64,000 bases of DNA from Nocardia nova SH22a (GCF_000523235.1 NZ_CP006850.1:1736001-1800000); one strand, 5' to 3'; shown: positions 25,057 through 33,147, numbered from the stretch's first letter. The notes: generated from the sequence alone by a model not told the origin. Program-made: numbers and translations.

Positions 25057-26629
25057 GCGGCTGCCGCGGCGATCGTGGTCGCCGCGCGGCTGGTCGCTGC
25101 GGGCGCGGTTGCTCGTGGGCCAGGTATTGCTGCTGGTCGTCGTGGTCGTCGGAATCGGGGCGGCCACCGAGTTCGCGCTGCAGCAGTTCCTGGTCCATCA
25201 GCTCGACACCGAACTGGTCGATGTGCAGAAGCGCTCCCTCGGCGAGGCCGGAGGCGGGCCGAGCCTGGGACCGCCACCCGGCGCCGACACCACTCATCGC
25301 CCGCCGCCGCCCCCGCCGGACACCGAACGTGGTCCCGGCCCCGACTTCCTGGACCGCCGCGGCATCCAGGCCGACACCGTCGGCGCGATGGTCGACGGCG
25401 GCGTCACCACCGCCGCCAAGATCGACGCCGACGGCACCCAGACCGCGCTGTCGGCCGAGGCGCAACGCCAACTGGCCCAGGTGTCCTCCGACGGCGATCC
25501 GGTGACCGTGGATCTCGACGGCCAGGGCTCCTATCGGGTGGTCGCCAATTCCACCTGGTCGGGCGCCACCGTGGTGACCGGTATGCCGCTGACCGCGGTG
25601 CACGCGACCCTGATGCGGGTGCTGTTGATTCTGGTCGTGGTCGCCGCGATCGTGCTGGTCGTCGCGATCACCGTCGGTATCTGGGTGATCCGCCGGGCGC
25701 TCACGCCGCTGGACCGGGTCGCGGCCACCGCGGCCCGGGTGGCCGATCTGCAACTCGACAAGGGCGAGGTCGTGCTGCCGGTCCGGGTTCCGGCCGCCGA
25801 CGCCGATCCGCGCACCGAGGTCGGCCAGCTCGGCTCCACGGTCAACCGCATGCTCGACCACATCGACGGCGCGCTCTCGGCCCGCCATGCCAGTGAGACG
25901 CGGGTGCGGCAGTTCCTCGCCGACGCCAGTCACGAGCTGCGCACCCCGCTCGCCGCGATCCGCGGCTATGCCGAACTGGCCCAGCGCAAACGGGCCGAGG
26001 TCCCCGGCGATGTCGCCAACGCGATGAGCCGGGTCGATTCGGAATCACGGCGGATGACGGCCCTGGTCGAGGACATGCTGCTGCTGGCCCGGCTCGACTC
26101 CGGCCGCGGCCTCGAACACGAACCCGTGGACCTGACCCGGCTCACCGTCGACGCTGTCAGCGATGCCCACATCGCCGGACCGGACCATCGATGGAGTCTG
26201 GACCTGCCCGACGAACCGGTGATGATCACCGGTGACGCCGCGCGCCTGCACCAGGTGCTGACGAATCTGCTCGCCAACGCCCGCGTGCACACTCCTCCCG
26301 GTACCACGGTCACCGTCTCGCTCGAGCGCGACCGGTCCGGCGCGATCTGGCGAGTGGCCGACGACGGTCCCGGAATACCCGCCGAACTGCAGCCCGAGGT
26401 GTTCGAACGCTTCGCCCGCGGCGACTCCTCGCGATCGCGCCGCGCCGGCAGCAGCGGTCTCGGCCTGGCCATCGTGGCCGCGGTCGTGAAATCGCACAGC
26501 GGGGAGATCGGCCTGGACAGCGCCCCCGGGCACACCGTTTTCACCGTCCGGTTACCGGGCGAATCGGGCGCCGAAGGCTCACAGCGGGCCCACAGAGAGG
26601 ACCCAGGTGACAACCACCTCGGCCGATGA
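25034..26629 (+). CDS. Sensor histidine kinase
   Basis: A 531-residue membrane kinase. TM1 (about residues 25-47) and TM2 (about 193-220) flank an extracytoplasmic sensor of about 145 residues containing a Pro-rich run. HAMP and HisKA follow, with phospho-acceptor His300 in DASHELRTPLAAIRGY. The HATPase has the N-box around residue 414, DDGPGIP near 443 and GSSGLGLAIV. The start lies inside the response-regulator gene. Signal unknown; the paired outputs suggest cell-envelope sensing. Confidence 0.93.
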   Translation: MSSNPQAERLPRRSWSPRGWSLRARLLVGQVLLLVVVVVGIGAATEFALQQFLVHQLDTELVDVQKRSLGEAGGGPSLGPPPGADTTHRPPPPPPDTERGPGPDFLDRRGIQADTVGAMVDGGVTTAAKIDADGTQTALSAEAQRQLAQVSSDGDPVTVDLDGQGSYRVVANSTWSGATVVTGMPLTAVHATLMRVLLILVVVAAIVLVVAITVGIWVIRRALTPLDRVAATAARVADLQLDKGEVVLPVRVPAADADPRTEVGQLGSTVNRMLDHIDGALSARHASETRVRQFLADASHELRTPLAAIRGYAELAQRKRAEVPGDVANAMSRVDSESRRMTALVEDMLLLARLDSGRGLEHEPVDLTRLTVDAVSDAHIAGPDHRWSLDLPDEPVMITGDAARLHQVLTNLLANARVHTPPGTTVTVSLERDRSGAIWRVADDGPGIPAELQPEVFERFARGDSSRSRRAGSSGLGLAIVAAVVKSHSGEIGLDSAPGHTVFTVRLPGESGAEGSQRAHREDPGDNHLGR

Positions 26630-28799
26630 GGATCGACCTATGACGACGACTGTGCTGGACGCGCCCCCCGCCGAGGCCATCGAGCCCGCCCCGGCGCGCG
26701 TCCCGAATCCGCGATGGCGGCGGCTGTCCCTGGTGGCCCTGCTGGTGGGTACGGCACTGCTGTACATCTGGGATCTGGGCGCCAGCGGGTGGGCCAACGA
26801 GTTCTACGCCGCGGCCGTGCAGGCCGGATCGCAGAGCTGGAAGGCGATGCTGTTCGGATCCAGCGACGCCGCCAACGCGATCACCGTGGACAAGACGCCC
26901 GGCGCGCTGTGGATCATGGACCTCTCGGCGCGGATCTTCGGCTTCAACTCGTGGAGTCTGCTCGTACCGCAGGCCGTCGAGGGCGTTCTCGCGGTCGGTG
27001 TGCTGTATGCCGCCGTGCGGCGGGTCTCCGGGCATTGGCCGGGCATCCTGGCGGGCGCGATCCTGGCCCTGACACCGGCCGCGGCGTTGATGTTCCGCTT
27101 CGACAACCCCGACGCGGTGCTCGTGCTCCTGCTCACCGTGGCCACCTACTGTGTGGTGCGCGCGATCGAGAAGAACAGTGCCGCATGGTGGTTGCCGCTG
27201 GCCGGGGCCGCGATCGGCTTCGGGTTCCTGGCGAAGATGATGCAGGCGTTCGTGGTGCTGCCGGTCTTCGCGGTGGTGTATCTGCTTGCCGCGCAAGCAC
27301 CTTGGCGCACCCGGTTGATCCGCTCGGTCCTGGCCGTGCTGTCGGTGATCGTGTCGGCGGGCTGGTACCTGGCCGTGGTGGCGCTGTGGCCCGCCTCCTC
27401 CCGGCCGTACATCGGCGGCTCCCAGCACAACAGCGTGCTCGAACTGGCCTTGGGCTACAACGGTTTCGGTCGCCTGACCGGTGACGAGGTCGGCGGCCTG
27501 GGCAATATGAACTACGACGTGGGCTGGGCCCGGCTGTTCGGTTCGGAGATGGGCGGCCAGATCGCCTGGCTGATCCCCGCGGCGCTGATCCTCGGCCTGG
27601 CCGGGCTGTGGCTCACTCGCCGCGCGCCGCGCACCGATCCCGTGCGCGCGTCGCTGCTGCTGTGGCTGGGCTGGCTCGTCCTAACCGGCGCGATCTTCAG
27701 CTTCGCGGGCGGCATCCTGCACCCGTATTACACCGTGGCGCTGGCACCGGCCATCGCCGGGAGCGTGGCGATCGGCGCGGCGCTGTTGTGGCAGCGGCGC
27801 AATGACATTCGCGCCACGGCGGTACTGTCCGGAGCCCTGGTGGTGACCACCGTGACCTCCTGCCTGCTCCTCGCGCGCACCAGCGATTGGATGCCGTGGC
27901 TGCGTCCGGTCGTGGCCGTGGTGGGCGTCGGCGCTGCCGCTCTGCTGCTGGTCGTGTCCCGGTTGCCGCGGGCGATGGCCGCCGGTGTGGTGGCGCTGGC
28001 CCTCGCGGCGGGCCTGGCCGGGCCCACCGGATACGCACTGGCGACCGCGTCGACCCCGCACACCGGGGCGATACCTTCCGCCGGACCGTCGAGCGGGCAC
28101 TTCCCCGGCGGGATGCCGGGTGGTGGGCCCGGAAACTCGCAATCCTCAACTGGCAGTGCGCAATCGGGCACCGCGCCGGGGCAGTCCGACACCGCCGGTG
28201 CGCCCGGCCAGCCGGGAACTGCGGGAAGCCAGTCCGGCACTCGGGGGAGCCGAAACGGCACTCCGCCCGGTCAATCGGGGACTGCTGGTAGTCAGTCGGG
28301 GACGGCGGGTAGCCAATCCGGCACTGCGGGTGCCCAATCCGGAACCGCGGCCAGCCAGTCGGGGAGTGCGACCAGTCAGTCCGGCACTTCTGGTAGCCGA
28401 TCCGGGCGCACCGCCGGCGGCCCGATGGGCGGACTACTCGGCGGTATCTCCGTCGGCTCGAATATGGTTGCGGCCCTTGATGACAATGCCTCCGACTACA
28501 CCTGGGTAGCGGCAGCGGTCGGTTCCAACAGCGCCGCCGCGTACCAGCTCGCCACAGACCATCCGGTGATGGCGGTCGGCGGATTCAACGGCACCGACCC
28601 CGCCCCGACCCTGGCCCAGTTCAAGGAGTACGTGGCCCAGCACAAGATCCACTACTTCATCGGCGGCTCCGGCATGGGCGGTATGCGCGGCACCGACAGC
28701 GGCGGCAGCCAGGAAGCAGCCGACATCGCGAAATGGGTCGAAGCCAATTTCACCGCCCGAACGATCGACGGAGTGACGGTCTACGACCTCACCTCGTGA
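26607..28799 (+). CDS. GT39-family membrane glycosyltransferase (ArnT/PMT-like), copy 1
   Basis: A 730-residue polytopic protein with about eleven to thirteen membrane helices. The first external loop carries the acidic GWANEFYAAAVQAG (residues 61-74) expected of GT39/ArnT enzymes, which use a lipid-linked sugar on the outer face of the membrane. Residues about 505-605 are a repetitive SGTAGSQSGT linker, followed by a soluble C-terminal domain (YTWVAAAVGSNSAAAYQLA to VTVYDLTS). The GTG at 26607 overlaps the kinase; an ATG at 26640 is an alternative. It has a paralog at 33518. The acceptor, cell-wall glycan or protein, is unknown. Confidence 0.9.
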   Translation: MTTTSADEDRPMTTTVLDAPPAEAIEPAPARVPNPRWRRLSLVALLVGTALLYIWDLGASGWANEFYAAAVQAGSQSWKAMLFGSSDAANAITVDKTPGALWIMDLSARIFGFNSWSLLVPQAVEGVLAVGVLYAAVRRVSGHWPGILAGAILALTPAAALMFRFDNPDAVLVLLLTVATYCVVRAIEKNSAAWWLPLAGAAIGFGFLAKMMQAFVVLPVFAVVYLLAAQAPWRTRLIRSVLAVLSVIVSAGWYLAVVALWPASSRPYIGGSQHNSVLELALGYNGFGRLTGDEVGGLGNMNYDVGWARLFGSEMGGQIAWLIPAALILGLAGLWLTRRAPRTDPVRASLLLWLGWLVLTGAIFSFAGGILHPYYTVALAPAIAGSVAIGAALLWQRRNDIRATAVLSGALVVTTVTSCLLLARTSDWMPWLRPVVAVVGVGAAALLLVVSRLPRAMAAGVVALALAAGLAGPTGYALATASTPHTGAIPSAGPSSGHFPGGMPGGGPGNSQSSTGSAQSGTAPGQSDTAGAPGQPGTAGSQSGTRGSRNGTPPGQSGTAGSQSGTAGSQSGTAGAQSGTAASQSGSATSQSGTSGSRSGRTAGGPMGGLLGGISVGSNMVAALDDNASDYTWVAAAVGSNSAAAYQLATDHPVMAVGGFNGTDPAPTLAQFKEYVAQHKIHYFIGGSGMGGMRGTDSGGSQEAADIAKWVEANFTARTIDGVTVYDLTS
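28130..28410 (+). repeat. Ser-Gly-Thr repeat-coding segment in GT39 copy 1
   Basis: Imperfect 21-bp units encode repeats of the type AGSQSGT (consensus GGGACTGCGGGTAGYCAATC-like). They form a flexible linker before the soluble C-terminal domain and are likely length-variable. Confidence 0.65.
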
Positions 28800-28806
28800 T
28801 CCCCAC

Positions 28807-28844
28807 GCGGTGGCCGCATCCCGCAAGAGGAGCGCGGCCACCGC
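28807..28844. terminator. Hairpin terminator after GT39 copy 1
   Basis: Perfect 11-bp arms GCGGTGGCCGC (28807-28817) and GCGGCCACCGC (28834-28844) lie eight bases past the stop, between the GT39 gene and the opposite-strand Rpn tail array. Confidence 0.65.
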
Positions 28845-28945
28845 CGCCCGCCTCCACGAACTGATTGCCATGACTCCCTCGCTCCGGAGCCCGTCTTTCG
28901 CAAGTTCCGGTCCAAGCGACGAGTTGGTCGACCAAGTGCTTCAGG

Positions 28946-29131
28946 TCAAGCGAAGAATTGGTCGAGGGTTGTCGCCGTCAGGATTCGCTCGGTCCGCGCT
29001 TCCAATTCGGCTGGATTAGCGGCTTGCACGCGACGGACGATGTCGTCTGGGAGGGAGCCGAATTTGAGTGAAAGTAGCCGGAGCAGGGTTCTGACTTGGC
29101 CTTCTGCGCGGAGTTGTTCGGCTGTGGTCAT
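28946..29131 (-). CDS. Stand-alone Rpn C-terminal cassette, copy 3 (candidate RpnS-like antitoxin)
   Basis: A 61-residue ORF, MTTAEQLRAEGQVRTLLRLL to ILTATTLDQFFA, homologous to the last 65 residues of the Rpn-like nuclease at 29440. It has lost the EARGQTK segment and has the weakest ribosome-binding site (GAGAG six bases from ATG). It ends with the same stop context as the parent. In E. coli RpnA an internally started C-terminal protein inhibits the full-length toxin; the same role for this detached copy is inferred. It could instead be a decaying duplicate. Confidence 0.6.
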   Translation of the reverse strand: MTTAEQLRAEGQVRTLLRLLSLKFGSLPDDIVRRVQAANPAELEARTERILTATTLDQFFA

Positions 29132-29180
29132 GGCGTTCTCTCTCGCGGGCAGGCTGCGGTGGTCGGCCGCGCGCTTCAGG

Positions 29181-29390
29181 TCAGGCGAAGAATTGGTCGA
29201 GGGTCGTCGCCGTCAGGATTCGCTCGGCCCATGTTTCCAATTCGGCTGGGTTACCGGCTCGCACTCGGTCGATGACGTGGTCGGGGAGGGGGCCGAATTT
29301 GACGGTCAGCTGGCGCAGCAGGAGCTTGGCCTGCCACTTGGTCTGGCCCCTGGCTTCGCCTTCTGCGCGCAGTTGTTCGGCTGTGGTCAT
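29181..29390 (-). CDS. Stand-alone Rpn C-terminal cassette, copy 2 (candidate RpnS-like antitoxin)
   Basis: A 69-residue ORF starting MTTAEQLRAEGEARGQTKWQ and ending ILTATTLDQFFA, closely related to the C-terminus of the full Rpn-like protein. AAAGGAGG six bases before the ATG is a near-perfect ribosome-binding site, so it should be translated well. It carries a four-residue insertion (WQAK region) relative to the parent. The frame is open a further 13 codons upstream, where the sequence is the duplicated VDQLGPL region. A role as inhibitor or oligomerisation partner of the nuclease is inferred. Confidence 0.7.
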   Translation of the reverse strand: MTTAEQLRAEGEARGQTKWQAKLLLRQLTVKFGPLPDHVIDRVRAGNPAELETWAERILTATTLDQFFA

Positions 29391-29439
29391 GGCGGCCTCC
29401 TTTGTCAGCGGGCCGAGTTGATCGACCACGCGCCCCAGG

Positions 29440-29637
29440 TCAAGCGAAGAATTGGTCGAGTGTAGTCGCCGTCAGGATTCGTTCGGCCCACGTTTCCAAC
29501 TCGGCAGGGGTACCGGCTCGCACGCGCCGGATGACGTCGTCGGGCAGGAGACCGAACTTGAAGTCCATCTGCCGGAGCAGGGTTTTGGTCTGGCCTCTGG
29601 CTTCGCCTTCTGCGCGGAGTTGTTCGGCTGTGGTCAT
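29440..29637 (-). CDS. Intragenic small Rpn protein (RpnS-like), inside the nuclease gene
   Basis: An in-frame ATG at 29637 within the rpn-like gene is preceded by AAGGAGG at a six-base distance, an ideal internal Shine-Dalgarno. It would yield a 65-residue C-terminal protein, MTTAEQLRAEGEARGQTKTL to DQFFA. E. coli rpnA is reported to make such an internal product that neutralises the nuclease. The same signal recurs at duplicated copy 2, which supports its functional use. Expression is unproven. Confidence 0.65.
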   Translation of the reverse strand: MTTAEQLRAEGEARGQTKTLLRQMDFKFGLLPDDVIRRVRAGTPAELETWAERILTATTLDQFFA

Positions 29638-30405
29638 GGCGGCCTCCTTCGCCAGCGGGCCGAGTTGATCGACCACGCGCCCCAGGTCCCGGGAGCTGGT
29701 CTCGGACACCTTACTAATGTACGTGAACAGGCTGAACAGGTCATCGGCCGCGTTGGGGGATTCTTCTACAGCCCGCAGTGTTCCGATATGCGGCTGTAGG
29801 TCTCGATCGAGATGTTCGTTCTTGAATGCCAGGCGGTGCAGGATCAACATCATCAGGACCGCCGGTGTCAGGTTGCGGGCGTAGAGGTCACGGAGGTCGA
29901 GTTCGGCAAGGTCGTCGACGATGATCCGGAACCGTGGTACCAGGTCTCCGAGGTGTTCGCGGATGGCGGGGTCGGTGCCGATGCGGTCCCACAGTTCGGT
30001 GCTGTAGGTCCAGCGCCAGGTATTGGGGCCGGAGTTGACCACGACGGGGATGACCAGCGGATAGTGGTCGGACCGGGGGTGTTCGTTCAGGTGCTGGGTC
30101 CACGTGCCGATCATGTACTCCAGCACCCGAAGCGGCATGTGCTTGTCGGGGGTGCTCTGATGTTCGAGGAGCAGGTGGATGTACCCTTCGCGGCCCGCCA
30201 CCGTTGTCTTGAACAGCACGTCGCTGTCGCGGTTGCGCAGGTTCGGTAGCACGTACCTGCTGGGGGCCAGCTCCATCGCATCCCAGTCGATCAGTGCCAC
30301 AAGCCAATCCGGCAGTACGGCCCGAAGTTCGCCCGCAGCCGCGGCGGCATTCGACATGATCTTGCGAAACAAGGAGTCGTGTGGATTGTCCTGCCGCGCA
30401 GTCAC
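29440..30405 (-). CDS. Rpn family recombination-promoting nuclease / putative transposase
   Basis: A 321-residue protein of the RpnA/PD-(D/E)XK transposase-like family. It starts near DNPHDSLFRK, the family's conserved opening. Nuclease-core residues are visible: SDVLF (Asp), then LLLEHQS (Glu-x-Gln) followed by MPLRVLEYM. The C-terminal 65 residues form a separate helical tail. The GTG at 30405 was chosen because the family starts here; a longer frame to 30474 adds an unlikely leader. Family members cleave DNA, promote recombination and act in phage defence. It lies between two GT39 genes, an accessory position. Confidence 0.88.
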   Translation of the reverse strand: MTARQDNPHDSLFRKIMSNAAAAAGELRAVLPDWLVALIDWDAMELAPSRYVLPNLRNRDSDVLFKTTVAGREGYIHLLLEHQSTPDKHMPLRVLEYMIGTWTQHLNEHPRSDHYPLVIPVVVNSGPNTWRWTYSTELWDRIGTDPAIREHLGDLVPRFRIIVDDLAELDLRDLYARNLTPAVLMMLILHRLAFKNEHLDRDLQPHIGTLRAVEESPNAADDLFSLFTYISKVSETSSRDLGRVVDQLGPLAKEAAMTTAEQLRAEGEARGQTKTLLRQMDFKFGLLPDDVIRRVRAGTPAELETWAERILTATTLDQFFA

Positions 30406-30513
30406 ATTCGGCAAACTACCCGAGAGCCGGCAACACGCCCAAACTGCATTCGAGATGACACACCGCAGCGACACCGTCGCGGCACGGTCGATGGAATGAG
30501 ATTCGGCATCGGT

Positions 30514-31065
30514 TCAGGCTGTGGGGTGAGAGGTGATGTCGACCGGATAGGTGAAGGTCGGCACGTTGCGGAGGCCGCCGCTGATTTCGAACGCCAAATC
30601 CGTGTAGGCGACGGCCAGTTCGGCGAGCCGCTGCCAGCGAAAGTGGCAATCCGGTTCGGGTGCGGAGCTGTTCAGTGCGGCGTGGGCATCGACGCGATAT
30701 CGGGCGATGCGGTCGATGACCATGCCGACGGATTCGGTGTGGAGGTATGTGGCGGCGCGCGTCTGGGGGAGGTGTGCGGTCACCCAGCGGTCGATGCCGC
30801 GCACGAGTTCTGTTCTGGAGCAATATATTTCGCCGATATCGCGACCACGACCAGCGTGATGTTCGGAATGAAGTGCGGCGAGTGAACATGCGGCGCGCAG
30901 TACAGGGTGATTCGGGTGGACTGTTCCGTGGCACGCTTGCTCGATTTCGGTAGCCCGCGGCTGCCGACTCTGGGCTGGTCGGAGACAGTGACGCAATCGG
31001 CTATCGTCGAAGACGAAACTGAGGTCAGCAGTATGGCCTACGCCTTCGCGCAAGCTCTGACCCAA
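30514..31065 (-). CDS. DUF4254-like protein, start unresolved
   Basis: The frame encodes the DUF4254 pattern of actinobacteria: HPVLRAACSLAALHSEHHAG, ELVRGIDRWVTAHLP, TESVGMVIDRIARY and RWQRLAELAVAYTDLAFEI. The conserved region begins near 30940, but no ATG or GTG precedes it in frame; only TTG codons at 31065 and 31053 are available. Either TTG is used, overlapping an opposite-strand small ORF, or the 5' end is damaged. DUF4254 has no known function and is often near DUF397 and regulator genes, as here. Confidence 0.65.
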   Translation of the reverse strand: MGQSLREGVGHTADLSFVFDDSRLRHCLRPAQSRQPRATEIEQACHGTVHPNHPVLRAACSLAALHSEHHAGRGRDIGEIYCSRTELVRGIDRWVTAHLPQTRAATYLHTESVGMVIDRIARYRVDAHAALNSSAPEPDCHFRWQRLAELAVAYTDLAFEISGGLRNVPTFTYPVDITSHPTA

Positions 31066-31119
31066 GCGTTGAGCGTGGCCGATTCGGTGGCATTGATAAA
31101 GGATTCTTTACGTGAGTGA
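31033..31119 (+). CDS. Possible 28-residue leader/small protein before DUF397
   Basis: An ATG at 31033 with GAGG eight bases upstream opens a 28-residue helical peptide (MAYAFAQALTQALSVADSVA...). Its stop overlaps the DUF397 GTG start, a typical coupling arrangement. No homology is recognised. It may be a small partner or translation-coupling leader, or chance. Confidence 0.35.
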   Translation: MAYAFAQALTQALSVADSVALIKDSLRE

Positions 31120-31480
31120 TATGCAGAAGGTCGACGTTTCAGTCTGGTTCAAGTCCACCTTTTCCGACCACGGTAATGCCTGTGTCGAAGTGCGGATCTG
31201 CGATCACGAGGTGTTGGTCAGGGACAGCAAGTACGTGGGAGACGTTGCGGCCCAGCCGATGATCGCTGTCCGCGCCAGCAGGTGGCACGAGTTCTTGGAA
31301 ACGGTTGCCGGACGAGGCGCAGGCGGCAAGGACGGGCTACCGCTGATCGACTACCGCAACGACGGCAGCGTCTCCCTCAGCGCGGGTACGGTCACGCTGA
31401 CCTACACGCGGCCGGAGTGGGATGCCTTCCGCGACGGCATCGAGCACAACGAGTTCGACTCCGTACCGTCGGCAGCCTGA
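31112..31480 (+). CDS. DUF397-domain protein
   Basis: A 122-residue protein with the DUF397 signature WFKSTFSDHGNACVEV and VLVRDSK, then a second, degenerate half with TYTRPEWDAFRDGIEHNEFD. Usual members are 60-80 residues, so this looks like an extended or tandem form. DUF397 proteins usually pair with XRE/DUF5753 regulators in Streptomyces-type abaA-like systems; no such regulator is adjacent. The GTG at 31112 has AAAGGA eight bases upstream. Confidence 0.8.
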   Translation: MSDMQKVDVSVWFKSTFSDHGNACVEVRICDHEVLVRDSKYVGDVAAQPMIAVRASRWHEFLETVAGRGAGGKDGLPLIDYRNDGSVSLSAGTVTLTYTRPEWDAFRDGIEHNEFDSVPSAA

Positions 31481-31570
31481 ATCGAAGTCCCGGGCAAGAT
31501 CGCCCGGGTTGGCGAGCCGGGGCCGCCGACGCTGATCGAGTATCGGCTGACGTCGCCGGGGCACCGCGAT

Positions 31571-31624
31571 TCATTCGTGAGCGAGATGCCGCGCGAATCA
31601 TTCGTGAGCGAGATGCCGCGCGAA
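31571..31624. repeat. 27-bp perfect tandem duplication of the TetR gene's 3' end
   Basis: Two identical 27-bp units (31571-31597, 31598-31624) lie head to tail. The second unit contains the last eight codons and the stop of the minus-strand TetR gene (FARHLAHE-stop); the first is the copy just beyond the stop. Confidence 0.9.
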
Positions 31625-32233
31625 TCCGTCGAGCATGGCGGTCAGGCCGATGTCGAAATGGTCGGTACCGGCTCCGGCGTCCGCGGCGGCGGCGAGCGGG
31701 GTGTAGTCGGGGGCGCCGGGGTCGGGTTTGCGGCTGCGTCCGGTGACCGCTGTCGCCCAGCCCATGACGTGGCCGATGGTGTACTCGCGCAGGCATCTGG
31801 TGAGTTGCAGAGCGACGGCCGGGGTGAAACCGGCCGCGCGTAGCCGGTCGATCATCCGGTCGCCTGTCTCGATCGCGGCGGGAGCGCGGACCGGTCGGGT
31901 GGCGAAGACGGGCACCGCGTGCGGGTGATGCCGGAGGGTGACGCGCATGCGTTCCACGTACTCGCGCATCAGATTTCGCCAGTCGTCCTGCCAGGCCAGG
32001 CCGTCGAGATCCATCTCGATGAACAGGCGGACCGCCACCGCGTCGAACAGGTCCTGCTGATCGGTGACATGACGATAGGCGGCCATCGGATCGACGCCCA
32101 GCGCGGTGGCGAGTCTGCGCATCGAGAATCCGTCGAGACCGGCCGCGTCGATGACCGACAGTGCTACTGCCGCAATGTAATCGCGGTTCAGTGTGGTCCT
32201 GGTGGTGCGCTTCGGTGTGTGCCTCGCGGTCAC
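31598..32233 (-). CDS. TetR-family regulator with TetR_C-type ligand domain
   Basis: A 211-residue repressor. The HTH is VIDAAGLDGFSMRRLATALG then VDPMAAYRHVTDQQDL. The C-terminal region with LREYTIGHVMGWATA and DHFDIGLTAMLDGF resembles the classical Tet-repressor C-terminal domain. The GTG start overlaps the upstream hydrolase stop by four bases (GTGA), so it is the second gene of that operon and likely autoregulates through the dyads at 33155-33188. Its last 27 bp are duplicated beyond the stop. Confidence 0.88.
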   Translation of the reverse strand: MTARHTPKRTTRTTLNRDYIAAVALSVIDAAGLDGFSMRRLATALGVDPMAAYRHVTDQQDLFDAVAVRLFIEMDLDGLAWQDDWRNLMREYVERMRVTLRHHPHAVPVFATRPVRAPAAIETGDRMIDRLRAAGFTPAVALQLTRCLREYTIGHVMGWATAVTGRSRKPDPGAPDYTPLAAAADAGAGTDHFDIGLTAMLDGFARHLAHE

Positions 32234-33147
32234 CGGTCGAGCTCCGTGAACGTCTGCGTCAGTTGCCGGACGAAGTCCTCGGGGCGGGTCTGATAGGCGG
32301 TGTGCCCGCCGGAGAATTCCGCGCATTCGATGCCGAGCCGGGCGGCGAGCGCCTCGGTGGTGACGAAGTACGGGCGGCCCGCACTGTCGCGGCCGACCGC
32401 GGGCCGCCACGGCACCGAGGTGGTGCGCAATGCCGCGATGGCGGGGCGGTAATCGAAACAGAAGGCGGGGATTTCGCGGCGCATCAGCAGATCGGTGTTG
32501 CCGAGCATCCTCGTCATCGGCGATACCGGCCGACCGGTGATCCGGTGGACGACCGATGCCGCGGCCACCGCGGCGGTGCTACCCACGGCCAGTGCGGTCT
32601 GCCCGGCCGATGATCGCAGCGGCGCGGGGAGATGCGGTGCCGTCATCGCGCCGAATGCGGCGAACCCGCGCATCGGGGACTTGTCGAGCGCCAGCCGATG
32701 AATCCGCGTGATCTCCTGTCGCGCAGGATCTTCCGCCGCCAGCAACTGCACCAGTGGCGGCTCGTGCACCACCGCCGCGCGGACCCGCTTGCCGTGGTGC
32801 GCGATCAATTCCAGGGCGATGATCGCGCCGCCGCTGTTGCCGAACACCAGCGCCCGGTCGATGCCGTAGGCGTCCAGGATCGCCACCACATCGGCGGCCT
32901 GGGTCGCGACATCGATATCGGCGTCGCGTGCGGTGAGGGGGCTGCGAGAGTTGCCGCGCCGATCGAAGGTGAGCACCGTGTAGTGCTCGGCCAGCGACCC
33001 GGTCACCTGCTCGTACATCGCCGCGTCACCGCCACCGCCGGAGATCAGCACCAACGCCGGGCCCGACCCGGCGGATTCCGTGTACAACCGGGCACCGGGG
33101 GCCTCGACCATCAGCGTCTTCCCGTTCGCCGCCACCGGCACCTCCAT
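32230..33147 (-). CDS. Alpha/beta-fold hydrolase
   Basis: A 305-residue alpha/beta hydrolase. The nucleophile elbow is GNSGG (VFGNSGGAIIALEL, about residues 101-114), the oxyanion strand is LVLISGGGGDAAMY, the acid lies in the later strands and His is in FSGGHTAYQ near residue 286. Members hydrolyse esters, epoxides or C-C bonds. It is the first gene of a two-gene operon with the TetR gene, and two matching 15-bp dyads sit directly upstream. The substrate is unknown; regulation by substrate binding to the TetR protein is likely. Confidence 0.88.
   Translation of the reverse strand: MEVPVAANGKTLMVEAPGARLYTESAGSGPALVLISGGGGDAAMYEQVTGSLAEHYTVLTFDRRGNSRSPLTARDADIDVATQAADVVAILDAYGIDRALVFGNSGGAIIALELIAHHGKRVRAAVVHEPPLVQLLAAEDPARQEITRIHRLALDKSPMRGFAAFGAMTAPHLPAPLRSSAGQTALAVGSTAAVAAASVVHRITGRPVSPMTRMLGNTDLLMRREIPAFCFDYRPAIAALRTTSVPWRPAVGRDSAGRPYFVTTEALAARLGIECAEFSGGHTAYQTRPEDFVRQLTQTFTELDR

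Larger units (their letters stand above)
28916..29690 (-). repeat. Tandem array of Rpn C-terminal cassettes
   Basis: The 3' part of the rpn-like gene (from the codons for VDQLGPL to the stop) is repeated head-to-tail with a period of about 240-250 bp. The gene's own 3' end is about 29430-29690, a second copy about 29176-29430, a third about 28945-29165, and a fragment of the next unit's beginning at 28916-28945. Each junction falls at CAGGTCAAGCGAAGAATTGG or its variant. Copies two and three are diverged but keep open frames. Confidence 0.85.

Noticed and set aside
28946..29690. Insertion sequence remnants
   Set aside because: The repeated tails derive from the neighbouring Rpn gene itself; no terminal inverted repeats or transposase core are seen in them.
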